Source: Hymenobacter siberiensis
GTDB lineage: Bacteria > Bacteroidota > Bacteroidia > Cytophagales > Hymenobacteraceae
Direction: 5' to 3'
Length of the DNA: 64,000 nucleotides
Assembly: GCF_018967845.1 (NCBI RefSeq)
Contig: NZ_JAHLZZ010000001.1
Span: 2,356,001 to 2,420,000 of the forward strand
The position numbers and the translations under genes were made by a program. How positions within the stretch are numbered: position 1 is the stretch's first letter; each line of letters opens with the position of its first letter. This document shows, piece after piece, positions 52,296 to 60,099 of the stretch. The notes below the pieces were generated by a model, which was given only the letters and a program-made list of their open reading frames with translations, was not told the origin of the DNA and searched no databases.

Positions 52296-54557
52296 ATGGA
52301 ACCAACTACCAAAACCGAAACCCTCGACATCGAAGGCATGACCTGCGCCTCCTGCGCATCGGCCGTGGAAAAGTCGCTGAGCCGGGCCCCCGGCGTGCAG
52401 AGCGCGATGGTCAATTTCGCCACCGAGAAAGCCACCGTACACTACCTGCCCGGCCAGGCCAGCCCCGCCACCCTCAAGGAAGCCGTCGTGAATGCCGGCT
52501 ACGGGGTGCTGGAGCGCGCCCCCGATACCAGCGCCGCCGAGCGCAGCGCCGAAATCGACCGCCAGAAAGCCCTGGCTTACCAGAAGCTCAAGCGCCGCTT
52601 TTGGGTGGCCGTGGGTCTGGTCGTCGTCATCATGCCGCTGAGCATGCTGATGCTCTGGCCCGCGATGATGGCGCGAATCAACGTGCAGTGGCTCAACTAC
52701 GTGCTGCTGCTGCTCACGCTGCCCGTGCTGGCCTACAGCGGGCGCGAGTTCTACGTGTCGGCCTGGAACGGCTTCAAGCACCGGGCGGCCAATATGGATA
52801 CGCTCATTGCCGTGGGCACTGGCGCAGCTTTCCTCTACAGCCTGGCGGCCACCGTGGTACCCGGCTTTTTCACCAGCCGGGGCCTAATGCCCGAGGTGTA
52901 CTACGACACCACGGCTACCATTATCGCCCTGATTCTGCTGGGCAAGGTGATGGAGATGCGCGCCAAAACGCAGACCTCTGCCGCCATGCGCAGCCTCATC
53001 GGCCTGCAAGCCAAAACCGCCCGCGTGGTGCGGCCCGGCGGCGCGGAAGTAGATGTGCCCATCGAGCAGGTGCAGCTCGGCGACATCGTGGTGGTGCGCC
53101 CCGGCGAAAAAGTAGCCACCGACGGCCGCATCACCGAAGGCCAATCCTCGCTCGATGAAGCCATGCTAACCGGCGAAAGCCTGCCCGTGGAAAAGAAAAC
53201 CGGCGACCCGGTGTTCGGGGCCACGCTCAATAAAACTGGCTCCTTTCGCTTTGAAGTAACCAAAGTCGGGGCCGATACCATGCTTTCGCAAATTGTGAAG
53301 CTGGTGGAAGACGCCCAGGGCAGCCGCGCCCCCATTCAGCGGCTGGCCGACAAGGTCAGCTCCATTTTCGTGCCCACGGTGGTCATTATTTCCATTCTCA
53401 CGTTCGTGATTTGGTTTGACCTGGCCCCGGTGGACACGCGTCTTCCGCTGGCATTGGTCAACTTCGTGGCCGTGCTCATCATTGCCTGCCCCTGCGCGCT
53501 GGGCCTGGCCACGCCCACGGCCATCATGGTGAGCACCGGCAAGGGCGCTGAGTACGGCGTACTGATTCGCAACGCCGAAGCCCTGGAAAAAGCCTACCAG
53601 GTGAATACCGTGCTGCTCGACAAAACCGGCACCATAACCAAGGGTGAACCCGCCGTGACCGACTTCCTGGCCCCCGGTCAGGACGGCCCGCGCCTGCTGC
53701 AGCTGGTGGCCGCTGTGGAGCGCCAGAGCGAGCACCCGCTGGCCGAAGCCGTGGTGCGCTACGCCGATGTCCAGGGTAGCAGTAGCCTGACCAACAATGG
53801 ATTCCGGGCCGTGGAGGGCAAAGGCGCCACCGCCACCGTCGACGGCCAGGTCGTGTTCATCGGTAACCGCCGCCTGCTGGCCGACGAGGGCATCACCCTT
53901 TCGCTCGAGCTCACCGCCCAGGCCGAGCAGCTGCTGGGCCAGGCCAAAACCGTGCTCTACGTGGCCGTGGCCGGGCAGGCCGTAGCCCTGCTGGGCGTGG
54001 CCGATACCGTGCGCGATACCTCCATCGCCGCCATCAAAGAGCTGCAGGCCCTGGGCATTGAGGTGGTGATGATGACGGGCGATAACCCCCAGACCGCCGC
54101 CCAGGTGGCCGGCCAGGTGGGCATCACCCGCTACTTCGCCGAAGTGCTGCCGGCCGACAAAGCCGGCAAGGTGAAGGAACTGCAGGCCGAGGGCCGCATC
54201 GTGGCCATGGTGGGCGACGGCATTAACGACGCGCCCGCGCTGGCCCAGGCCGACATCGGCCTGGCCATCGGCTCGGGTACCGACGTGGCAATGGAAGCGG
54301 CCGGCATCACGCTCATGCGCTCCGACCTGCACGGCGTGGTCACGGCCATCGAGCTGAGCCGCCAGACCATCCGCACCATCAAGCAGAACCTGTTTTTCGC
54401 CTTCGTGTACAACACGCTGGGCATTCCCGTGGCGGCCGGACTGCTGTATCCCTTCTTCGGCATCCTGCTCTCGCCCATGCTGGCGGCGGCGGCCATGGCG
54501 CTCAGCTCGGTTTCGGTGCTCACCAATTCGCTGAGGCTGCGCTCCTTTAAAGGCTAA
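52296..54557 (+). CDS. copA: Cu(I)-exporting P-type ATPase
   Basis: 753 aa from the ATG at 52296. One HMA domain at the N-terminus ([15 protein letters not shown]), eight predicted helices, the TGES actuator loop ([12 protein letters not shown]), the ion-path motif CPC (398-400, in [13 protein letters not shown]), the phosphorylated Asp in DKTGT (D442), the HP loop ([11 protein letters not shown]) and [16 protein letters not shown]. This is the Cu(I) type 1B pump exporting Cu(I) from the cytosol, the main copper-tolerance pump. The length fits the family. The cupredoxin and HMA-AraC genes follow downstream on the same strand. Confidence 0.96.
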   Translation: MEPTTKTETLDIEGMTCASCASAVEKSLSRAPGVQSAMVNFATEKATVHYLPGQASPATLKEAVVNAGYGVLERAPDTSAAERSAEIDRQKALAYQKLKRRFWVAVGLVVVIMPLSMLMLWPAMMARINVQWLNYVLLLLTLPVLAYSGREFYVSAWNGFKHRAANMDTLIAVGTGAAFLYSLAATVVPGFFTSRGLMPEVYYDTTATIIALILLGKVMEMRAKTQTSAAMRSLIGLQAKTARVVRPGGAEVDVPIEQVQLGDIVVVRPGEKVATDGRITEGQSSLDEAMLTGESLPVEKKTGDPVFGATLNKTGSFRFEVTKVGADTMLSQIVKLVEDAQGSRAPIQRLADKVSSIFVPTVVIISILTFVIWFDLAPVDTRLPLALVNFVAVLIIACPCALGLATPTAIMVSTGKGAEYGVLIRNAEALEKAYQVNTVLLDKTGTITKGEPAVTDFLAPGQDGPRLLQLVAAVERQSEHPLAEAVVRYADVQGSSSLTNNGFRAVEGKGATATVDGQVVFIGNRRLLADEGITLSLELTAQAEQLLGQAKTVLYVAVAGQAVALLGVADTVRDTSIAAIKELQALGIEVVMMTGDNPQTAAQVAGQVGITRYFAEVLPADKAGKVKELQAEGRIVAMVGDGINDAPALAQADIGLAIGSGTDVAMEAAGITLMRSDLHGVVTAIELSRQTIRTIKQNLFFAFVYNTLGIPVAAGLLYPFFGILLSPMLAAAAMALSSVSVLTNSLRLRSFKG

Positions 54558-54651
54558 GCTATTAGCTGCTGGCTGTTAGCTGACAGCTGACAGCATTTCC
54601 CCAAATAGTCACAACAAAAGCTAGCAGCTAGCAGCTGATAGCTAACAGCTT
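54553..54651. repeat. AGCT-rich imperfect palindrome after copA
   Basis: Clusters of AGCT, CAGCTG and TAGCAGCT words on each side (54553-54595; 54618-54651) pair imperfectly in opposite orientation around a short centre. It fills the gap between copA and the cupredoxin gene. Confidence 0.55.
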
Positions 54652-54657
54652 AAAACC

Positions 54658-55035
54658 ATGGACACAACCGCCATAATCGTCACCATCGTCGGCCTAGGCT
54701 TAGCGGCCTTCGTGCTGTGGTACTTCTTCTTCTCGGCCCGCCAGACGGCCAGCGCCGTTTCCTCATCCAGCGGCGTGCAGGAAGTGGACATCACGGTGAA
54801 AGGCGGTTATTCGCCCGACATCATCGAGGTGGAACGCGGCAAACCCGTGCAGCTGAGCTTCTACCGCGACGAGGAAAACAGCTGCTCGGAAGAGCTGCTG
54901 ATGCCCGATTTCAGCATTCGCCGCGACCTGCCGGCCTTCAAAACGACGCTGGTGGAGCTGTTACCCGAAAAGGCCGGCACCTTCCCGTTCACCTGCGGCA
55001 TGGGCATGCTGCGCGGCAGTCTGGTGGTCAAATAA
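54658..55035 (+). CDS. Membrane-anchored cupredoxin-domain protein
   Basis: 125 aa. One N-terminal helix (AIIVTIVGLGLAAFVLWYFF) and a cupredoxin-like fold outside: VDITVKGGYSPDIIEVERGK, then SCSEELLMPDFSIRRDLP and PFTCGMGMLRG, which supply Cys and Met ligands of the kind seen in copper-binding cupredoxins. It should take Cu(I) exported by CopA or pass it on. The stop overlaps the ATG of the next gene (TAATG), so the two are coupled. Confidence 0.85.
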   Translation: MDTTAIIVTIVGLGLAAFVLWYFFFSARQTASAVSSSSGVQEVDITVKGGYSPDIIEVERGKPVQLSFYRDEENSCSEELLMPDFSIRRDLPAFKTTLVELLPEKAGTFPFTCGMGMLRGSLVVK

Positions 55036-55670
55036 TGCCGCATCCTTTAAAAGCCGACGTTGGTATTGCTCATGTGCTGCCGCCGCCCGGCTCGCACCGG
55101 CTATTGATTAAGAACATGGTTTGCCCCCAGTGCATCCGGGTGGTGGGCGAAGACCTGGCAGCCCAGGGCCTGCAGGTGCACCGCGTGGCCCTGGGCGAGG
55201 CCGACGTATCGACGCCCGACGGCGCGGCTCCCAACTGGGCCGCCATCCGGACCAGCTTGCATAAGGCCGGATTTGAGCTGCTGGAAGACCCGCGCGACCA
55301 ACTCGTGGACCGCATCAAAACCCTGCTGGTGGCCCTGATTCACTACCCGCCGCCCGGCCCCCGCCTGCTCAACTATTCGGATTACCTAGTGGAGCACCTG
55401 GAGAAGGATTACCACTACCTTTCTCACTTGTTCTCCGCTTCCGAAGGTCTCACGATTGAGAAATTCACCATCCGCCAGAAGGTGGAACGGGCCAAGGAGC
55501 TGATTGGCTACGGCGAGCTGTCCGTGGCCGAAGTGGCCCGGCAGCTGGGCTACAGCAGCCCGGCGCACCTCTCGCGGCAATTCCGGCAGGTGACGGGCCT
55601 CACGCCCACCGAATTCCAGAAGCTGGGTCCGGCCTCTGCCGCCCGCCGCAGCCTGGATTCGCTGATTTGA
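55035..55670 (+). CDS. AraC-family regulator with HMA-like metal-binding N-terminus
   Basis: 211 aa. An N-terminal HMA-like domain (RLLIKNMVCPQCIRVVGEDL) has the CPQC pair, a candidate metal-binding site. A helical linker follows, then the AraC domain with two helix-turn-helices (LSVAEVARQLGYSSPAHLSR; FRQVTGLTPTEFQKLG). It should bind DNA and respond to copper or another thiophilic metal. This is not a standard one-component copper sensor (CueR, CsoR, CopY), so its role is inferred from structure and place. It is translationally coupled to the cupredoxin gene. Confidence 0.85.
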   Translation: MPHPLKADVGIAHVLPPPGSHRLLIKNMVCPQCIRVVGEDLAAQGLQVHRVALGEADVSTPDGAAPNWAAIRTSLHKAGFELLEDPRDQLVDRIKTLLVALIHYPPPGPRLLNYSDYLVEHLEKDYHYLSHLFSASEGLTIEKFTIRQKVERAKELIGYGELSVAEVARQLGYSSPAHLSRQFRQVTGLTPTEFQKLGPASAARRSLDSLI

Positions 55671-55702
55671 GCCGAAAATCTGGATGCCGTTCTTTGAGTA
55701 GG

Positions 55703-55782
55703 TAGTCAGTAATCAGATTTCATATATCTAAAAAATCAGTCAATTGATTCCTGTCTGACTACCGATTGCTGATAACTGACTA
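55703..55782. repeat. Imperfect palindrome after the regulator
   Basis: TAGTCAGTAATCAG (55703-55716) and CTGATAACTGACTA (55769-55782) are complementary but for one base, with further matches (GTAGTC) outside. The interior is AT-rich. Confidence 0.6.
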
Positions 55783-55812
55783 CTGGGTAGTCCGGCCGGG
55801 CCGCATCGACAC

Positions 55813-55848
55813 AAAAAAGCCTTCCCGCTACGTAGCGGAAAGGCTTTT
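55813..55848. terminator. Bidirectional terminator between regulator and small protein gene
   Basis: AAAAGCCTT...CCGCTA pairs with TAGCGG...AAGGCTTTT, flanked by A and T runs. It serves the regulator (plus) and the gene at 55874 (minus). Confidence 0.8.
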
Positions 55849-55873
55849 GAATTGCTGAAGGATTGGAACCGGG

Positions 55874-56113
55874 CTATTTGCCGCCCGCCCGCCGCATGCG
55901 GTAGGAGTCGACCTGCTGGCGCAGCACGGCCAGCAGGGAGCCATAGCGCTGCCGGGCTTCCCGGGTGTCTTCCAGCTGCTGAAGGCGGGAATTGATTAGC
56001 TCCGAGAAATCTTCGACGGAATAGGTACGTTTCGGCGCGTTAATCACGGGCGGAGCAACAAGTTGAATCGGGCAGTATAGCGAGGTCGCTACGGCATATA
56101 CGTAGCGCTTCAA
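55874..56113 (-). CDS. Small hypothetical protein
   Basis: 79 aa from a TTG at 56113; no ATG gives a sensible N-terminus. The C-terminal half (SVEDFSELINSRLQQLEDTREARQ) is helical and charged, the first part is mixed. Not recognised. It lies 9 bp after the stop of the membrane protein gene upstream, same strand. Confidence 0.5.
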   Translation of the reverse strand: MKRYVYAVATSLYCPIQLVAPPVINAPKRTYSVEDFSELINSRLQQLEDTREARQRYGSLLAVLRQQVDSYRMRRAGGK

Positions 56114-56122
56114 AATTAAGAC

Positions 56123-56581
56123 TTAAAACCGAAACAAGGGCCGGGCCGGATTCCAGATGCCCCACGGAATCATGAGCAGCACGAGCAGCAGCGCCACGCC
56201 GTAGTAGAGCAGGGACTTACGGTGCTTCTGGGTGCTGTCGGCGGTTTTCTTCACAACGATGCGGCCTACCTGGGCCACAATGGCGGCCAGAATCATTATG
56301 GCAACGTGCTCCATGCCGAAAAAGCGGGCGGTGGGGTCTTTCATGGCGCCGGCCTGCTTCATGGCGTTCAGGCCCCAGGGGCTGAGGCCGAAGTACAGTC
56401 CAAAGCCGATGAGCACCTGCAACCATATAAAGCCCGAGAAAGCGGCACTCATGCCGTTGTCGGCGCTGAGGTAGGGGCGGCGGCCGGAGTAGCCCACGTA
56501 GGCACGGTACACGGCAATGGCACCGAAGATGAGCACGAACCAGCGGGACCAGGAGTGCAGAACGAGAAGGGTTTGGTACAT
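56123..56581 (-). CDS. Four-helix membrane protein (cytochrome b561-like in outline)
   Basis: 152 aa with helices at WFVLIFGAIAVYRAYVGY, GFIWLQVLIGFGLYFGLSPW, EHVAIMILAAIVAQVGRIVV and LLYYGVALLLVLLMIPWGIW. His residues at LHSWSRW, MEHVAIM and TQKHRK sit near helix ends and could bind heme, but this is weak. No sure family. Confidence 0.65.
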   Translation of the reverse strand: MYQTLLVLHSWSRWFVLIFGAIAVYRAYVGYSGRRPYLSADNGMSAAFSGFIWLQVLIGFGLYFGLSPWGLNAMKQAGAMKDPTARFFGMEHVAIMILAAIVAQVGRIVVKKTADSTQKHRKSLLYYGVALLLVLLMIPWGIWNPARPLFRF

Positions 56582-56647
56582 GATGAGGTGAAAAAGAGTA
56601 GCAAAATTACCCCGGTGGCCGGGTTGGTAAAGGTACGTGGGAGGTGC

Positions 56648-56860
56648 TTACGGGCGTGGTGGCCGGCTCGCCCGCTCTTCGGCCGCCCGCTCGCGCATGG
56701 CCATAAACAGCGCGATAAATACCGAGACAAACGGCAACAGCAGCCCCAGTCCAAACCACCGCCAGAACGAGCGGCCGTAGTTATAGGCAATGTAGCCGGT
56801 GATGGGCGCGAAGACGAGCAGCGAAACCCCAAAAATGAGCAGTAGGCGCAGTAAAAACAC
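56648..56860 (-). CDS. Small two-helix membrane protein
   Basis: 70 aa with two hydrophobic helices (FLLRLLLIFGVSLLVFAPIT; FWRWFGLGLLLPFVSVFIAL) and a charged Arg/Glu tail (RERAAEERASRPPRP). Not recognised; a common type of small membrane protein in this phylum. Confidence 0.6.
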   Translation of the reverse strand: MFLLRLLLIFGVSLLVFAPITGYIAYNYGRSFWRWFGLGLLLPFVSVFIALFMAMRERAAEERASRPPRP

Positions 56861-56928
56861 GATAAACAGGCAAGAGGCAAGCTGAAAGAGAAGCCAAAGC
56901 TACGGCGGCGGCGGTAGCAGCTTTGGTT

Positions 56929-56998
56929 GTAGCACACGCCGTAGCGTGTGCCACGTTGCACGATGCCGCGCGAATACGCACACGCCGAAGCATGTGCT
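56929..56998. repeat. GTAGCACACGCC hairpin pair
   Basis: GTAGCACACGCCGTAGCGTGTGCC is a hairpin, and a related GCACACGCCGAAGCATGTGC follows; the two also pair with each other. They sit between two minus-strand genes. Resembles the GTAGCGCGAAC hairpin at 1196-1223 in form. Confidence 0.5.
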
Positions 56999-57007
56999 AT
57001 CGGTGCT

Positions 57008-57925
57008 TTACCGCACCTTGCCGCGCTTCACCAGGTAAGCATAGAGTACTTTTTCGAACGGCTCGCGCACGTCCACGGGCACGAAATCGATGCGGAGCTG
57101 GCCGCAGCGCAGGGCCAGCTCCTGCTCATAGGCCGTCATGGCCGCCTGGTATTGCTCTTTCACCTGCGAAGGCTGGAGCTTGATTTCGAGGCCGGTTTCC
57201 ACGTCTTCAAAAATATAAGGCCGCTCGGAAAATTCGAAATCCGCTTCGGTAGCCCGGTCGAGAATGTGGAACAGCAGCACCTCGTGGTGCTGGTGCTTGA
57301 GGTGCTGCAGGGCGGCCAGGGCCGTTTCCTGCTCTTCTGCGCCGCGCCCCAGCATGTCGCTGAACAGGATGACGAGCGAGCGTTTCGGAATCTGCCGGGC
57401 AATGGCGTGAATGGTGCCGGCCACGTCGGTGCCCCGGCCGGTTTTGGGCCCGGGCGGGCGCTCCAGCAGCTGTTGCAGCGCCAGCAGCAGCGTGTGTCGG
57501 TGGGTGCTGGTGGAGCGCACCGGCGTTTGCAGCTCAATGGCGTCGGCGAAGGTGACGAGGCCCACGGCATCGCGCTGGCGGGTGAGCAGCGTGGTGAGCG
57601 CGGCGGCCGCCAGAATGCTGAATTTCAGCTTGTCGAAGCCCGGCGCGGGGTAGTACATGCTGGGGCTCACATCGAGCAGAATATGCGCCCGCAGGTTGGT
57701 TTCTTCCTCGTAGCGCTTCACGAAAAGCTTGTCGGTGCGGGCAAAAACCTTCCAGTCGATGTGGCGCGTGCTCTCGCCGGGGTTATACAGGCGGTGCTCC
57801 GAAAACTCCACCGAAAACCCGTGGTAGGGCGACTGGTGCAGGCCGGTAATGAACCCATCCACGAGCTGGCGGGCCAGAAACTCAAGGTTCTCGAAGGAGC
57901 GGATGGCGGCGAGGTCGAGGGGCAT
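57008..57925 (-). CDS. DUF58 domain protein (von Willebrand A-like)
   Basis: 305 aa. SEHRLYNPGESTRHIDWKVF is the DUF58 signature; HILLDVSPSMYYPAP is the start of a VWA-like metal site (DxSxS), and SLVILFSDMLGRGAEEQETA follows. DUF58 proteins usually work with MoxR-type AAA ATPases in assembly or envelope functions. No MoxR gene is in this window; the next one upstream would be outside the gene's operon here. Confidence 0.9.
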   Translation of the reverse strand: MPLDLAAIRSFENLEFLARQLVDGFITGLHQSPYHGFSVEFSEHRLYNPGESTRHIDWKVFARTDKLFVKRYEEETNLRAHILLDVSPSMYYPAPGFDKLKFSILAAAALTTLLTRQRDAVGLVTFADAIELQTPVRSTSTHRHTLLLALQQLLERPPGPKTGRGTDVAGTIHAIARQIPKRSLVILFSDMLGRGAEEQETALAALQHLKHQHHEVLLFHILDRATEADFEFSERPYIFEDVETGLEIKLQPSQVKEQYQAAMTAYEQELALRCGQLRIDFVPVDVREPFEKVLYAYLVKRGKVR

Positions 57926-57946
57926 GGGGTGAATTTTGTTGTTGTA

Positions 57947-58057
57947 AAGAACGTCATGCTGAGCGCAGCCGAAGCATCTCGCGTGCAGCAGTTATTAAAT
58001 CGTGTTGATTAGTGGTGGCACGCGAGATGTTTCGGCTGCGCTCAGCATGACGTTCTT
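57947..58057. repeat. GTCATGC-family palindromic element
   Basis: 40-bp arms at 57947-57986 and 58018-58057 with one mismatch, outer part AAGAACGTCATGCTGAGCGC. One arm equals the half element inside cusA. Confidence 0.9.
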
Positions 58058-58201
58058 CTTCTTCGCCCCCACCGCGAGCACCGTTCCTGCCTTCAACACC
58101 AACGCTACCCCCGCCGTTTATCTTTGCTACAACTTTCGTAAGTTAGGCCTTTCAACCAACCGACCGTTTCTATTTCCCACCCATACCCCCAACCCAACGC
58201 C

Positions 58202-58570
58202 GTGGACGACCGTCACGACCAGGAAGAAATTTATTCTCAACGCATTAAAGCCGGCAAGCGCACGTATTTCTTCGACGTGAAAGCCACCCGCGGCCAGGAT
58301 TACTACCTGACCATCACCGAGAGCAAGCGCCGCCAGAACGGCGACGACTCCGTTTCGTACGAAAAGCACAAAATTTTCCTCTACAAGGAAGATTTCCTAA
58401 AGTTCGTGGATGCCCTGCAGGACGCCGTGGACTATGTGCGCGAAGAGCTGCTGAGCCCCGAGGAAGTGGCCGAGCTCGACCGCCCCCGCGAGTACGACGA
58501 CCGCGACCAGCCCCGCCGCGAGGTGGAGCGCCCCGCCTTCGACCCCAACCGCAGCGACGACAGCTTCTAG
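58202..58570 (+). CDS. PUR family (DUF3276) DNA/RNA-binding protein
   Basis: 122 aa from a GTG at 58202. EEIYSQRIKAGKRTYFFDVK and DYYLTITESKRR followed by KHKIFLYKEDFLKFVDALQD form the PUR-repeat beta-sheet plus helix. The C-terminus is a charged Asp/Arg tail (EYDDRDQPRREVERPAFDPN). Bacteroidota and spirochaete PUR proteins bind single-stranded nucleic acid. The target here is unknown. Confidence 0.88.
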   Translation: MDDRHDQEEIYSQRIKAGKRTYFFDVKATRGQDYYLTITESKRRQNGDDSVSYEKHKIFLYKEDFLKFVDALQDAVDYVREELLSPEEVAELDRPREYDDRDQPRREVERPAFDPNRSDDSF

Positions 58571-58580
58571 GGCTTTGCCC

Positions 58581-58677
58581 GTCATGCAGCGCGCAGCGAA
58601 GCATCTTTACCTCAATAGTAAACCAATCGACAGGAGTTAGTATCGAGGTAAAGATGCTCCGCTGCGCGCTGCATGAC
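58581..58677. repeat. GTCATGC-family palindromic element, GCGCGC variant
   Basis: 33-bp arms at 58581-58613 and 58645-58677 with one mismatch, and a loop with GTAAACCAATCGA, the reverse of the loop in 18121-18218 and 29202-29303. The arms read GTCATGCAGCGCGCAGCGAA. Confidence 0.88.
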
Positions 58678-58743
58678 AGATGCCCCCAAAACGGCGTAAT
58701 CAGACTTTCGTCTGGCTGCGCCGTTTTGCGTTACCGCAAGCCG

Positions 58744-58751
58744 TACCTTTG
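58744..58751 (+). promoter_or_regulatory. -7 box of ychF
   Basis: TACCTTTG matches TAnnTTTG. The ATG is at 58807; the leader holds repeated ATAATT words (about 58766-58800). Confidence 0.5.
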
Positions 58752-58806
58752 CAGCCGAATTGCCCCCAATTCATAATTGATAATTCATAATTTATAATTC
58801 CAAAAA

Positions 58807-59907
58807 ATGGGCCTCCGCTGCGGTATCGTCGGCTTGCCGAACGTCGGTAAATCCACCCTTTTCAACGCGCTTTCGAACGCCAAGGCCGAATCGGCCAACT
58901 ACCCGTTCTGCACCATCGAGCCCAACGTGGGCGTTATCACCGTGCCCGATGAGCGCCTCCAGATTCTGGAAGCCCTCGTGAACCCCAAGCGCGTGCTGCC
59001 CACCATCATCGAGTTTGTCGACATTGCCGGCCTCGTGAAGGGTGCCAGCAAGGGCGAAGGCCTGGGCAATAAATTCCTGGCTAACATTCGCGAGGTAGAC
59101 GCCATTATCCACGTGGTGCGCTGCTTCGACGACCCCAACATCGTGCACGTAGCCGGCGGCGTCGACCCGGTTTTTGATAAGGATGTTATCGACACCGAGC
59201 TGCAGCTCAAGGACCTGGAAAGCGTCGACAAGAAGCTGGTGAAATCGGAGCGCAGCGCCAAAGCCGGCGATGCTGTGGCCAAGAAGGAAGTTGCAGTGCT
59301 TCAGCGTTTCAAGGATGCTCTGGAGGCCGGCCAGAACGCCCGCGCCCTCAGCGTCACCCCTGATGAGCTGGAAGCAGTGGCCGACCTGCAGCTGCTCACC
59401 ATCAAGCCCGTGATTTACGTGGCCAACGTGGACGAGGCCAGCATTGCCAGCAACGGCAACCACCACGTAACCGCCCTGCGCGAGCACGTGAAGGCCGAAG
59501 GTGCCCAGGTAGTGCTGGTATCGGCCGCCATCGAGGAGCAGATTGCCGACATGGAGGACCCCGAGGAAAAAGAAATGTTCCTGGGCGAGTATGGCCTCAC
59601 CGAGTCGGGCCTGAACAAGCTCATCCGCGCCAGCTACGAGCTGCTGAACCTGATTACCTACTTCACTGCCGGCGTGCAGGAAGTGCGCGCCTGGACTATC
59701 CATCGCGGCGACAAAGCGCCCGCCGCCGCCGGCGTCATTCACTCCGATTTCGAGAAAGGCTTCATCCGCGCCGAGGTTATCAAGTTGCCCGATTATCAGG
59801 AGTATAAGACGGAAGTAAAAATCAAGGAAGCCGGAAAAATGGCTGTGGAAGGCAAGGAGTATGTGGTGCAGGATGGTGACATCATGCACTTCCGCTTCAA
59901 CGTCTAA
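58807..59907 (+). CDS. ychF: Ribosome-associated ATPase YchF
   Basis: 366 aa, the standard length. GLPNVGKSTLFNALS is the P-loop (Walker A), DIAGLVKGASKGEGLGN is switch II (G3), and YVANVDE is the altered base-recognition motif (NxxE instead of NKxD) that makes YchF prefer ATP. The TGS domain follows (RAWTIHRGDKAPAAAGVIHS; EGKEYVVQDGDIMHFRF). It is an OLA1-type translation- and stress-related ATPase. Confidence 0.97.
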   Translation: MGLRCGIVGLPNVGKSTLFNALSNAKAESANYPFCTIEPNVGVITVPDERLQILEALVNPKRVLPTIIEFVDIAGLVKGASKGEGLGNKFLANIREVDAIIHVVRCFDDPNIVHVAGGVDPVFDKDVIDTELQLKDLESVDKKLVKSERSAKAGDAVAKKEVAVLQRFKDALEAGQNARALSVTPDELEAVADLQLLTIKPVIYVANVDEASIASNGNHHVTALREHVKAEGAQVVLVSAAIEEQIADMEDPEEKEMFLGEYGLTESGLNKLIRASYELLNLITYFTAGVQEVRAWTIHRGDKAPAAAGVIHSDFEKGFIRAEVIKLPDYQEYKTEVKIKEAGKMAVEGKEYVVQDGDIMHFRFNV

Positions 59908-60099
59908 GACCACGAATTAGCTCGGATTTTAGCGGATTTCACGGATTTTGTGGACGTTGAAAATCAGAAAAAATAAAAAGGCTTGCCAGTAGGCAAGCCT
60001 TTTTATTTTTTCTGATGACCATGCTGGCCGTCGGATGATGGATAATAATCGGCTACAAAATCCGTGAAATCCGCTAAAATCCGAGCTAATTCGTGGTCT
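59907..60099. repeat. 193-bp nested palindrome with inner terminator
   Basis: Outer arms 59907-59949 and 60057-60099 are exact 43-bp reverse complements, with CGGATTTTAGCGGATTTCAC repeats in them. Inside, 59963-59987 and 59992-60016 are another exact 25-bp pair around AGTA. The left outer arm covers the ychF stop and the right one the M48 stop. Confidence 0.92.
59963..60016. terminator. Bidirectional terminator between ychF and the M48 gene
   Basis: 25-bp perfect stem with GGCTTGCC/GGCAAGCC at its tip and A/T runs below, loop AGTA. It serves both converging genes. Confidence 0.9.

Noticed and set aside
57926..58201. Extra C-terminal or overlapping peptide containing VMLSAAEASRVQ
   Set aside because: The peptide is simply the translation of a palindromic repeat arm, as in the tail of the first cusA piece.
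58792..59913. 373-codon minus-strand frame over ychF
   Set aside because: Complement of a full-length, well-conserved gene. The frame is open only because of codon bias.
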